DNA of 64,000 nt from Dermanyssus gallinae (taxonomy: Eukaryota; Arthropoda; Arachnida; Mesostigmata; Dermanyssidae): the NCBI GenBank assembly GCA_003439945.1, contig QVRM01000335.1, forward strand, positions 469,501-533,500. The letters run 5' to 3'. Below the pieces are notes generated by a model. It made no database searches and had not been told where the DNA came from. It saw only the letters and a list, made by a program, of their open reading frames with translations. Position numbers and translations under genes: made by a program. Positions 21,331 to 31,799 of the stretch are shown here, one piece after another; within the stretch, counting starts at the first letter, position 1, and every line of letters begins with the position of its first letter.

Positions 21331-22710
21331 CACTATCGGCATCGACTGCGCAACACAGCTGTAGCGATCCTGCAGCCGGCCGTTCTCTCTGGGTGGAAAT
21401 TAAAAAGCTGGTATATCTCGGAAACGGCTGGTCGGCGGTAAACAATGACCAATAATACGATCACTTGGCTGTCTATATCTGGAATATCTTGGGAAGGGCT
21501 GCCGCGGACCCGGATGCTGACTCGGAGCGCGATTTCGGCACCGAGGGCGACGGTGAGCACTGAGACGTAGCAAGCGGACAACGAAAGAGACTGATGGCGG
21601 CCACGCTAGAAGATCCGAAAGAGGCAGATAGCGTCTGAGCCCGTACAACCAACAGGACTTGGTCCGCGAGGAAGCCCTCCTAGAAGAACGAGCCTACTCC
21701 AAACAAGGAGGATAAAGCTCTACAGGACATAGAGGCAGTAACAGAACACCTCAAGGCTCTAAAAGATAAGCACAAAACCACCCAGGCGGACATTAAGGCA
21801 GCCATCATCCGTCCTAGATAAGGCGGTGTGGGAACTGGAAAAATCCAAAAAGAAACGGGAGAGGAGTAATAAATTCTCCAGACGCATCACCTACTCAAGA
21901 CCTCACAAAGGTGGCTGAGAAAGGAAAAGGCCGCGGCTCTTGCCTTAGAGATGCAGGGACTAGCCGCTTAGAAAGAGGCACGGCCCTTACTGAGTACTCC
22001 ACCCGCGGCTGACTTACGATGCAAAGCCTGCCAGGAAAAGCTAGAAATTGAACAGATCGAGATTGTCAAGACGAAACACCTCAAGGAACAGATGGCCGAA
22101 AGGGCAATACTCGAAGGTCTTATAGTCTATTTTAATTATCTATATATACCTCATCAAGGAGGAGTGGCCGCTGTCTGTGTGCAAGACCACTCGTCGCACT
22201 ACGGGCAGGATACAAATCAGGAAAATGATTACTACGAAAGGCTCCGAAAAAGACAAGGCTTTGTTTAAGAAACTCTCAGGACAATTCCCAATGACGGAAG
22301 AAGCGGCCTCTCTGCGGGCCGGAAAAGTGCCAATCCTCAGAAATACTGCCCAGCTTGAGCTAGAAAGCCCAGATGAAACCGCGTCTGAGAAGGAGCATGA
22401 CGCTGAGGCGTCTGCTACACCGAGAAAGCGTACTTGTGATGCGTGCTCTCGGCCTGGAGGGAACGTCACTTGGCTTCCTAGCAGCTCTCCACAGGACGCT
22501 CGAAAAAGAACACAGCACTGGTTCCCAGAACTGCATAGTTTTGTACATTTGTCCACAATGGGGTGGACCCACTATAAGAAATGCAGTGGAGGCATGCTGT
22601 AGAAAAATAGGGTGTAGACTTGACACCACCCGAGCAGGACGCGTGCACGCGCCGTCACGATGTCGAGGCAACTTCGCGAAGAAGACAAAAGGAATACATT
22701 TCTGTTAGGA
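21331..22710 (+). pseudogene. possible ORF1 region of an R1-like LINE
   Basis: The GC content is higher than around it, and the plus strand carries broken charged reading frames (DPDADSERDFGTEGDGEH; later DKALFKKLSGQFPM and SGKVP-like stretches) with many Lys, Glu and Arg codons, as in LINE ORF1 (Gag-like) proteins. It lies directly upstream of an R1-like reverse transcriptase in the same orientation. No CCHC knuckle series could be read with certainty. The assignment rests mainly on position. Confidence 0.3.
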
Positions 22711-22834
22711 TCAGACCTGCCGCAGGCTCTTTATCAGAAGACATGATTAAATAATGCGCCCATTAGTCAACAGTGCGGACACCGGGGTGAAAATAGGGTC
22801 GGTTAGGCCCACGCGCCTCTTAAAATAGCTATTT

Positions 22835-24140
22835 ATGAGAACATTCTTAGGCAAGAAGGTGAGATCTATTCAGCCATACGAGGTTCGACGCTCAGCTCTT
22901 AGACAACATACCGGTAAAGCCACCGGATCAGACGGGGTTCTCCCTGAAGCAGTGAAACTTCTCTTCACGGCGCACCCCGAATCAGTGGCAAACACTTTCA
23001 ATGCTCTGCTCAAAGGCGGCACTTTCCCGCTATCGTTGAAGCAGAAATCGTTTTCGTTCCTAAGCGAAAAGAGGGATATTAGCCGATATGCCTGCTGAGC
23101 GCGCTAGCAAAAGGATAGGAGGCCACTACCTGAGAAAAGACTCACACTCTTTGAAGAGAAACACGATCTACTATCGGACACACAATACGGTTCCCGTAAG
23201 AATCGATCTGTTTTAACTGTAATACATCGCACAGCAAGTAATTTGCTAAGCAGGCCTTCACCATACAGGAAAGGCAGCTCCTTCTGGTCGCTCTCCTAGA
23301 CGTTGAGAACGCCTTCAACAGCTTACCATGGAAGACAAGATCATTCTGGACACACTGATATGAAAAAGGTCGCTTCGTATCTGGTAAGAATTGCTTCTGG
23401 CTACCTCAAGGTACGAACAGTTATCAACGGTCAGGTCAGCTTTCAATTGACAGCTGGGGTCCCGCTTACGACGACGTCTTCCGCCTGACAGGCCTCCGAT
23501 AAGTAGTGGACACAGTGGCCTCAAAAAAAAACTTTAGTTTTTATATTTAGGCTATACAAACGGTATATAAATCAGTTTTTTATGCCGACGACCTGGCGAT
23601 AGTCGTGCAGGCTAAAACTGCCAATGAGCTCAAACTAAATATGAACAAAGCTGTTCACCCGACACCAGAGTGGATGAACGCAGCGGGACTTAGACTAGCC
23701 CCGGAAAAGAGCGAAGTAATACTCCTCACAGGGAGGAAGAGGATTTGTCGGCTCACTTTACAGTTCGACAACCGGAACATTAATACGGTAAAGAAAGCCC
23801 GCTATCTCGGGGTCACACTGGATACAACGATGAATGGCCTCAGCCACATAAAAAGGCAACAGCAAAAGCAGCCACGGCAGTGTGTGTTATAGCCAAGATT
23901 CTTCCGAACATACATGGTCCCCAGGGCTGCACAAGGGCACGGCTAATGACGGTTGTGGAATAAATGTCAATATTCGGAGCGCCAGTGTGGATAAGGGCGA
24001 CTTTCAAGTCGAAGAAAGCGAAACAAGTGCTACGAAGGACACAGAGGGTAGCAGCCCTGATGATAATCCAGGGGTACCGCTCAGCCATCTCCCGGGGGTC
24101 CTAGAGGATCTCTGCGCGTATAGCTGCCAGATATTAAGGC
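22835..24140 (+). pseudogene. R1-like LINE reverse transcriptase, broken
   Basis: The plus strand reads HTGKATGSDGVLPEAVKLL (RT motif 0/1), ALLKGGTFPLSLKQK, then LLDVENAFNSLPWK near 23,296-23,335 with the first catalytic Asp. The palm box FYADDLAIVVQA lies at 23,578-23,613, followed by GLRLAPEKSEVILLTGRK, KARYLGVTLDTTMNGL, RARLMTVVE and FGAPVWIRATFK, with QRVAALMIIQGYRSAI near 24,040-24,100. The sequence DV.NAFNS and the later 'APVW ... QR.AL....YR' segment are typical of the R1 clade. Stops and frame changes, for example near 23,098 and 23,480-23,560, kill it. Very little room exists upstream for the usual endonuclease domain. Confidence 0.8.
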
Positions 24141-24397
24141 GTAGATGGGGAGGTCAGGGGGCAACCTTACCTATCACCTCACCCAGCTTTTCACCCCACA
24201 CCATGACGTCACCGATCCACCTCGGTTTAGCCCTATAGAGTTCATGTATTATCATCGTCTCCAGTAAGCAGGCCTGGAAACTGGAAGTAGCTACGGCAAA
24301 AGTGGCCCTAGCGTTGGGATCGAGTCCCACACTGCTTGAGATAGAGACTCGTAGCGATAGTGCGTTACTGCATTTAATACTTCCTCCACAAAAAAAA

Positions 24398-24425
24398 AAA
24401 TATATATATATATATATATATGTGT
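24398..24425. repeat. (TA)n microsatellite
   Basis: Short TA run after an A-run, immediately before dispersed repeat X copy 2. Confidence 0.9.
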
Positions 24426-24429
24426 GTGC

Positions 24430-25380
24430 TTTTGCAAGTTCAATGCAATTCATGAGGAGAGACAATACGGCTTGTGGGGCTATACGAATGCCTGTGGGCA
24501 CTTGCCAGACTTGCTGCTGTACAGAGCGTCAGAAGATAACTTCATCGCCATTGCGTTGTCGCGATCAAAGGAAGGGTTGACGTTCAGTGAAGCCGCCCGC
24601 CTTATGAGGCGCGACCCGATGACCCGTGATCGGACTTCGGCAGGAGAAGCCGTTTGGCCACGCTTGTCAGATTGTTGGTTTGTTTGTCTTTGACTATGTC
24701 AGTAACTGCCTTCAACATACCACAACATTCGACATTCGGTGGGAGGCCAGTTGAAGTGCTGTTTATTGTGACTGTGTGTGGTGGTGGTGGGTACAGTTGC
24801 TGCCTACCAAGGTAGCTCTTTCTTCCATACCGTCTTTAACGACTTTCCTGACGACAGACTTTGCGGCACTTGTCCAGACGAAGTCCCACCCAAGGTGTCC
24901 ACTGTGTGCGCAAACCCTGTTCCTCGACTTGTCGTCGCCATCAGATTGCCCTATAGTCACTACTAACTAGATATCGACGACAGACAATTCGACGACGCAG
25001 GATGAACAGTAACGAAATCCGGTTCGCACAACCAATTTTGTTCGTTTTATTTTCGTTGCTATGCTACCCAATTGGGCTTGTTGGTCTACGCACTTAGGCT
25101 GCACTTTTTCCTCTCAAAGTTCCTTTACACTTCTCGATGATCGCTCGCTGACTTTTTCTACCCCTCTACCTCGTTCTGTGTGCCGCGTCGGTCGTCGTGT
25201 TATTGTTATCTGTTATTTGCTATTGGTACCCTTTCCGTTTTCTCAAACTTGTTCGCGCTGCTATACCGCATCGCTTCTGTTGCTCATTCGGCCAGACGTC
25301 ACTGGACAATAATAATAAAAATAAGATTGTATGTGTGTGTGAGTCGACTAACACCTTGACACCACCGTCACAGATGTCTC
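24430..25380 (+). repeat. dispersed repeat X, copy 2
   Basis: Matches 16,890-17,770 in order and orientation (acttgccagac, gcgtcagaa, gaagccgccc, cttatgagg, cggacttcggcag, caacattcga, gcaaaccctgttcct). It ends in pyrimidine-rich sequence with (TC)n near 25,379-25,398. No protein domain is recognised. Confidence 0.6.
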
Positions 25381-25399
25381 TCTCTCTCTCTCTCTCATT

Positions 25400-25900
25400 T
25401 TCTTGACCATTTGTCTTGTGTGCCACAACAACAACAATAAAAACGCTCGATCATCTTAAAGTAGTGGCGGCACCAGAGAGCTGGACATTTTTCCGTTGAA
25501 CCGGAGCGAGCCCCGTAAAGTCAGTGAACTTCAAGCGCCACCACGGACAGCCCCACAATTAGCCAAGCAAGCCGCGACTACTACCATGTCATGCTCATGT
25601 GTGGCTTTATTTGCGGCGCTATGAATTTCTGGAGCGAGCTTGCCGATTGACTCGTTAAAACGTTCGTCGTAGCCGTAATGAAGCCTAATCCCTTTAACTA
25701 CCAAACCATTGCGGATGCTGTATTTACGCGTGATCTGCCTGCACAAGGTTACATCAGAACTGTTCTTTGATTCATTGACGCAGGTTGTGTCGAGAGCGAT
25801 TTCGTTACTTGCTTTGCTTGTTCGCTGTAGTGCCGCACGCAATCAGTAGTAATAGGACGGTACTGAAATCATTCTCGTCACACATACCAGATTTTAAAAA
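25400..25900. other. no gene recognised
   Basis: Open frames of about 100 codons on the minus strand (25,531-25,842) have no motif I recognise. Confidence 0.35.
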
Positions 25901-25905
25901 ACTCA

Positions 25906-25907
<2 letters not shown>

Positions 25908-25941
<34 letters not shown>

Positions 25942-25948
25942 ACGTATG

Positions 25949-25993
<45 letters not shown>

Positions 25994-25996
25994 ACG

Positions 25997-26035
<39 letters not shown>

Positions 26036-26052
26036 ACGTATGTATGTATATA
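25908..26052. repeat. compound (TA)n with periodic GTGTACGTATG
   Basis: TA arrays interrupted three times by the unit TGTGTACGTATGTATATA, spaced about 45-55 bases apart. It reads as a Tyr/Ile open frame on either strand, which is an artefact of the repeat. Confidence 0.9.
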
Positions 26053-26163
26053 TTGCGTTAAGGTAAAACAATTTAACGTAGACTTATACGGTTATCACGT
26101 TTATAGGTAGATGAAGTTAGGGTTGAAGAATGGTAGAATATGATAGAATACCTGATCGAATAT

Positions 26164-26210
26164 GAATTTAAAAAGTCTAATACCAAACTACTTGGTATTA
26201 GATTTTAAAT
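26164..26210. repeat. short perfect-stem hairpin
   Basis: The 10-bp arms tctaatacca and tggtattaga are separated by 7 bases and flanked by a further complementary pair, atttaaaa and ttttaaat. Possibly the remains of a small inverted-repeat element. Confidence 0.6.
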
Positions 26211-26699
26211 GAAAAAATTAGCTAAAACTAACTTGAGAAATTGATTCCAAACTTTAATGGTGATTAATTTATTATGAGGGCTGCATATAATTGAGATATT
26301 GCCATAACTCTGTTGTTTTCCTACGATTTCACGTATTGGAGACTACCACCCTCATTTTCGAAGTGTGACATTGATGTACAGTCCGAGTCAATTTTTTGGA
26401 GAATCGCCGATTGCAGTCAAAGACGTCTCTGGTTTATTTCGTTTTAACTACAGGTGCGCAGCACAATTTGTGCGGGTAATATGCGTAAAATTGTTTCCGT
26501 CTCTTCCACTTAACACACGAGTGAAGCGCTGCTCTGGAGGGCAAATTTTCTTCTTTAGAATTCTTTAGAATTGTGCTTTTACAACTTTCTAAAACATTTG
26601 AAACTGTTTGTAGGTTTTCCGTCTAAGCTAAGTACTACTATCAAAATAAAGATTTAGATACGTACTAGTAAAAGCGGTAAAGAAAAACTCTCTGCATTG

Positions 26700-26713
26700 A
26701 TTTGCATTGCGCT

Positions 26714-26764
<51 letters not shown>

Positions 26765-27490
26765 CGTACGGCAACTCTAAAGCCCCCTAAAGAAAAAGTT
26801 ATCTGTTTGTGCCCCAAAAGGCAACATCGAAACAGATAACTGGGCCTCTGGTAACGGGAGACGCCAACTGATTGTTATCCTCGCGTTCTAGTTTGTTTGA
26901 CGCCAATTATCGGACACAGTGGCGGATATTATTATTATTCTACTGTCAAAAGAAACATTTAGAAAAGTACCAATCAGCGTTGATGAAATAAAGTCTTCAC
27001 ATCAACTTGCGCTAATATATATATATATATATATATAATCACGTGGCAACTGTTAAAGCCTTAATAATCACCCAAAAGACAACGCTGAAATAAAAGCAGA
27101 TAACTTGGCCTTTGAAAATGGGAGACGTCAATTGATTATTATTATTATGCTCAATAATTACCTCGAATTCTAGTTTGTTTGATGCCAATTGCTGCCATTT
27201 TATCGTACACAGTGGCGACAGCTATTATTATACTACTGTCAAAATCAACATTTGGAAAAGTACCAATCAAAGTGACGACGGAAAATAGTCCACATTCACT
27301 TGCTTTGCTCCAAAAGAAAAAGTGTATATATATATATAATCACACGGGAACTCTTAAAGCTCTAATAAACCCCCGAAGGACAACACTGAAACAAAAAGAT
27401 ATTTTGGCCCTTGATAACGGGAGACGTCACATAACTGTTATTATGCTCACTAATTGCCTCGCGTTCTAGATTGCGGCGGCGGATATCATT
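26700..27490 (+). repeat. ~300-bp tandem repeat, about 2.6 units
   Basis: Units begin near 26,711, 27,010 and 27,318. Each unit holds a (TA)n run, then a ggcaactct/gggaactct block, cccccta/aacccccg, ccaaaa(g)gacaac, cagataac/agatat, tgggagacgtca, attattatgctc, cctcg.attctag, ttgtttgacgccaatt, acagtggcg, actgtcaaaa, aagtaccaatca. The third unit is truncated. The TA runs differ greatly in length between units (about 44, 24 and 14 bp). No open frame spans the units. Confidence 0.8.
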
Positions 27491-27499
27491 ATTATTATT

Positions 27500-28298
27500 A
27501 CTACGGCTGACTCTGCAACTATTTTGCTTCTCGGGACTAAGTCGAAGGCTGCTTTTAGGTCTACAAAAGCTGCGTTTAAGAAAATCCGCGGTCGTCACAC
27601 CAGCAAACTCCAGACCACTCTCGGCAATTCCATAGAATCATGTGTGTCGAATTCCCTCATCGAAACCCTTGTTGTCTCTTGAGGATGATCCTCTTCTCCG
27701 CCGCAGAAACCTCCCCTGACCCCCCTCACAACCATCTTTGCATCAAGCCTCCTTCCCCGATTCCACGGTTTACTGTACATGTTTCATTGCGGGAAGCCAG
27801 CTTTTTCATTACCGAGACAATGAAACACTCGAAGGCGTTATGCCGCGCACTGGGACCTTCCTTTCTTTCTGAAAGTGCTCCCTGATGTAGTTTCGGAGAG
27901 ACGAGTTTCTCCATCGGTGTAGCGATCGAGCGAGGTTGCGTTCTGTTGAGTCAGATCAACCGACACTATCGTATATGCGGTGAGGTATCGTTTTCGTGCC
28001 CGATCCGCAAGCAAATCACACGCGTCGGCGGAAGTATTCAGGTATTCATGTCGTTGTCCGCATCTAGCGAGGGCCTCTGTGCTAAATGTGTTAATCTGCT
28101 TGACATCTTACTTGAGGCCCTTTTCTTGAGACATACGCACGCCTCAAGACGCAGAAAAGCTGCGTTCAGCTAGGTCTGTCACAACGCACATCCACGATTT
28201 TGTGGTGATTTCTGTCCATAAGTGAGTGCGGCGCTCGGTGCGGTACTGTTGTCCACGCTCAACATGCGCGCCACATATGTATGCTTACTGAAGTAACG
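27500..28298. other. no gene recognised
   Basis: Open frames of 60-80 codons on both strands without recognisable motifs. Confidence 0.35.
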
Positions 28299-28300
28299 TT

Positions 28301-28465
28301 TTCGGGGCTGACCCTCAGCCAAAATTTAACGTTCTGACGGGACTGCCTTTCGCATTGCTTCATAGACGTAGCCCCATAAATACAAATGTGCAACGGTGGG
28401 GCTCGAACCCGCGCACCTATCTAGTGTCTCCTCCGGTTGCGAGGCGCAGACTAATGCACCATCCT
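28301..28465 (-). mobile_element. tRNA-derived SINE, family 2 (copy b)
   Basis: Close to copy a over its whole length. On the minus strand it has the head with GCGCCTCGCAACCGGAGGAG, the B-box GGGTTCGAGCCCC, CATTTGTATTTATGGGG and the tail GGCTGAGGGTCAGCCCCGAAAA. Confidence 0.85.
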
Positions 28466-28469
28466 TGGT

Positions 28470-30100
28470 ATAATCTTTGAAGATGATTCACCTCACGTGC
28501 TACCTTGTAGCAATCTCGTAGTTAATGGGAACGAATCAGAAACGATTAAACCTCTATGCGATGCTTTCATAGCCTTCATCTACATAAACCACTACTAACC
28601 ATGCTGCTCATTATCGTGTGTATTGATAGCGATACGTTGAAACCGTTGGGCCACTGTAGGATAGCAGTATCCGTTAAGCAGCGCGGGCATAGACAGCTTC
28701 GGTTGGCGGCAATGCCGAGTCAAGCTAAATACCTGGCGTCAAATAGAAGATGCCGCCACACCAGTAGCAAAGACGCGGGAAGTCACTAAATGCGCGGGAA
28801 ATCTGTGAGTAATTAAGGAGGCATGAGAATAAATGAGTCAGTAGTCGTTGGTGCGAGCCAGGCAGAGGACGTGTGTTGCTTGAGCGAGAGAATGGCGAAC
28901 TCGTAACGGTCGCCGCCCGGTCATGGGGTTGGTGGACACCACAGCCTCAAAAGAAGCCCCAGGTATAGCAAAACTTCTTCATTCATCTACGAAATAATGA
29001 CTTCGGAGCCGGGAGACTGCCGTATGGAAATCGCATACGATAACAACTGTATCTCGTAATGTGTATTTTAATTTTAATTTCTATTCTACACGAGATATAT
29101 CTTGACAACAGAGGAAACAGAGATTGCAATAGACGAATTACACGACGGGAGTTGTACGTGAACGCACCTCACAGACGTATGAGGTATTTACATTTTGAAT
29201 AATAATAGTATGACTAGACGATAGCTATCTTAGCATTTTGCTGAAGTGCCGGCGAGCGAATATTTGTTTTGCAGAGCGCTTTGATTGTTATCAAGTGGAT
29301 TGTAAGAAATATTAGTTAAGCGCAATTAATTTTTAGAGGCGTCCGTAAACCAAAACCACTTTAGAAGTATCTCTCACAGATGAAACAACAGAAATTGACA
29401 CGCAAGCGCCTCAAATCGACAGTCCTAAGAAGTCCCGAAGCAAAAATACGAAATACCTTATATGAAACAGACGCTTGTGCAGACCTCCCCATTAAGCATT
29501 TGTTCCTTTGATCATCTTATTGTCAAGCGAACGAACAGTCACATTCTGACAGGGCGAAAGGGCACCTGCCCATTGTAAACGCTGTACATAATATGCATAC
29601 GCTGGCACATCAACACAGACGTCGCATGTACTGACACTGCACAGTGCGTGAAAACAACACGGCGCTGCACACTGAAGATCGAACTGGCTGCACACAGCCA
29701 GTTTCAACCAGGCGACGTCTGAAAAACTCCCCCGAGAGAAGTGATGAAGACACATTCGGCACACACATGCATTAGACTAGACGATGCTCGAAGCCAGATA
29801 CCGGTCAAAAGATCACCAAAAGAGGTCGCCATCTATAGAATAGTGGCTATAGAATCGGACGGGAACCAAGTGGTAAAGTCGACGCACAACACCGACGCAC
29901 CGCTGCAGCATTTACGACATGCAACAGTTACACTGCGTGGGCCCTTGTTGAAATTAAAAAAAAAAAAAGAAAAGAAAAACGAAAAACGAAAAAACACCCG
30001 CAAATTACAAAGCAAAGCGGCGGCGACAGCCGAGAAATAGTGACTGCAACAATCCTATGTCCTTGAGAGTTTTCATCCTGGAGATGAAAGCTCAACAGCC
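28470..30100. other. no gene recognised
   Basis: Two overlapping 90-100-codon open frames lie at 29,492-29,764 (minus, Cys-rich) and 29,741-30,040 (plus, ending in a Lys-rich stretch encoded by an A-run at 29,959-29,990). Neither has a recognisable domain. The A-run could be a retroposed 3' end. Confidence 0.3.
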
Positions 30101-30123
30101 ACCAATAACAATGGTGACAGCTG

Positions 30124-30230
30124 CTACAACAACAACAACAACAACGAAGACAAGAACCACATCCTGAACATCAGTATCGACGATGGTAATAACACCCAAG
30201 CATATATATATATATATATATATGCATATG

Positions 30231-30261
<31 letters not shown>

Positions 30262-30920
30262 CTGTGTATATGGCCATTAAAAAACCTGATAGTTGAAGTA
30301 CCTAATACTCAAGTACCCACACTCGCATACATGCAGACACACACACACACACCCAACCCCAGGAGAACCCCGTTGAAGTTGGTCGTGTTGTGGGGTCGAG
30401 AGTCGGAGGTCAGTGCTTTTGAACATGAATGACGACGACAACAACAACAACAACGACAACAACCACCAAAGACGACTGCAACGGGCAACGAGCAAAGTAT
30501 ACGTTTATTCACGCGCGCGTTATTCGCCTTTGTTGTTTTGTTGTTGTTGCTGCAGGTGTTGTTGTTATTGTTGCTGCTGTGGTGCTGTTGTTGTTACTGC
30601 TGTGGTGTTGTTGTTGTTGCTGTGTTGTTGTTGTCATCGCTCTTTCGCTCCATTGTTGCTCTTTCGACGAAGCCTACGTTTATCTGCGCAGATAGTAAAC
30701 ATAATCACAATAATCATAACCATTATAATTATACGAAGAGCAGAAGCCGCAGCTGCAGCTGTAACGGCAGCGGCAAGAGCAGGTTTTCGAGCAAACTGTC
30801 TGGCTGGTTGGGGCCATGTGCCACCTGCGCGTTGGTCACCAACAGCAGCAGCAGCAGCAGCAGATCAGCTTTGTTCGGCTAGGTCTTGGCAGAAACAGCA
30901 ATACAAGCAGCAACAGTAGA
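30124..30920. repeat. clustered (CAA)n, (TA)n, (GT)n, (GTT)n microsatellites
   Basis: CAA at 30,126-30,145, TA at 30,201-30,248, GT/CA runs near 30,250-30,350, CAA at 30,435-30,470 and TTG/TTC-rich sequence at 30,530-30,660, with AGC near 30,843-30,863. They produce long low-complexity frames (poly-Asn, poly-Cys/Val/Leu) that I do not regard as genes. Confidence 0.8.
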
Positions 30921-31605
30921 AATTGCACCAGCAGTGCAAAACAACCCCCGACAGTGAGTAATGCCGGGGGCCGTTGTTTTGCCGGGGGTGCGGTAGGAGA
31001 GGGAGAAGGGGAGCTTCTGGGGTGTGTAGTGATGCTGATGGCGATAGTAGTGGAGTGGTTACATGAGGTCGTCTGTTCATCAGTCCGTCCGTCCGTCCGT
31101 TGTGACATAACAGACGATCGTCGGCTTCCTCCTTGTTGAAGTTGAAGAAGACCATTGAAAACCAAGAAGATGAAGAAGAGGGAGAAGGATAAGAAGAACA
31201 CGATGGAAAGCAATGAAAACAAAACATGTCTTTGTCATGTAAACACTTGGCAAAAAAACTAACAGCTACGAGCCGGGGCTGCAGATGCAGCTGGGGCATG
31301 TGGTGTATCTGCGGCTCCTTAAGCGACTTTACGTTATGCGGCGGGGGGGGGGGAGGCGACAAATTGCCGCATTGCCATCGTGTAACGCATCGGTAACGGA
31401 ACGCTAGGCGATTTGCCAGCGATGAATGTCTGTATTCGACTGTCTATGTTGCATGTGTGTGCGTGTGTGTCAGAACCAACAAAAGAGTGTCTGGCCAAAA
31501 GTGTGCCTGGACGTTGGATTGGAACGTTTTGAGTCGATTAGTTCATCTTCCAGGCAGATCCAGATCCCAGAACGATATCCCAGTGCGATACAGTGCGAGT
31601 AGATC
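30921..31605. other. no gene recognised
   Basis: Low-complexity G-rich and GAA-rich sequence, a (CCGT)n run near 31,085-31,101 and a G-run near 31,341-31,352. No gene is supported. Confidence 0.35.
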
Positions 31606-31609
31606 TCCC

Positions 31610-31790
31610 GTACGGTCGAGCCCGGTGGCTTAAGACTGCGCCTCGCAACCGGAGGAGACACATAGGTGCCCGGCGGGTTCGAGCCCCACCGTTGCACATT
31701 TGTATTTATGGGGCATGTCTGTCTATGAAGCAATATGAAAAACAGTTCCGTGGACGTTAAATCTTGGCTGAGGGTAAGCCCGAAAACTTT
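31610..31790 (+). mobile_element. tRNA-derived SINE, family 2 (copy c)
   Basis: Plus-strand copy with an A-box-like GCCCGGTGGCTTAAGAC, GCGCCTCGCAACCGGAGGAG, the B-box GGGTTCGAGCCCC, CATTTGTATTTATGGGG, then the tail CCGTGGACGTTAAATCTTGG and AAGCCCGAAAA. With copy e it defines the plus-strand consensus of the family. Confidence 0.85.
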
Positions 31791-31799
31791 ACTTTACTT

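Noticed and set aside
26700..27490. CRISPR-like array
   Set aside because: The repeat units are ~300 bp with diverged sequence and no short constant repeat/spacer pattern, and the genome is animal.
30413..30919. A 168-codon open frame rich in Asn, Cys, Leu and Val
   Set aside because: It is a translation of CAA and GTT microsatellites and has overlapping, equally long alternatives in other frames.
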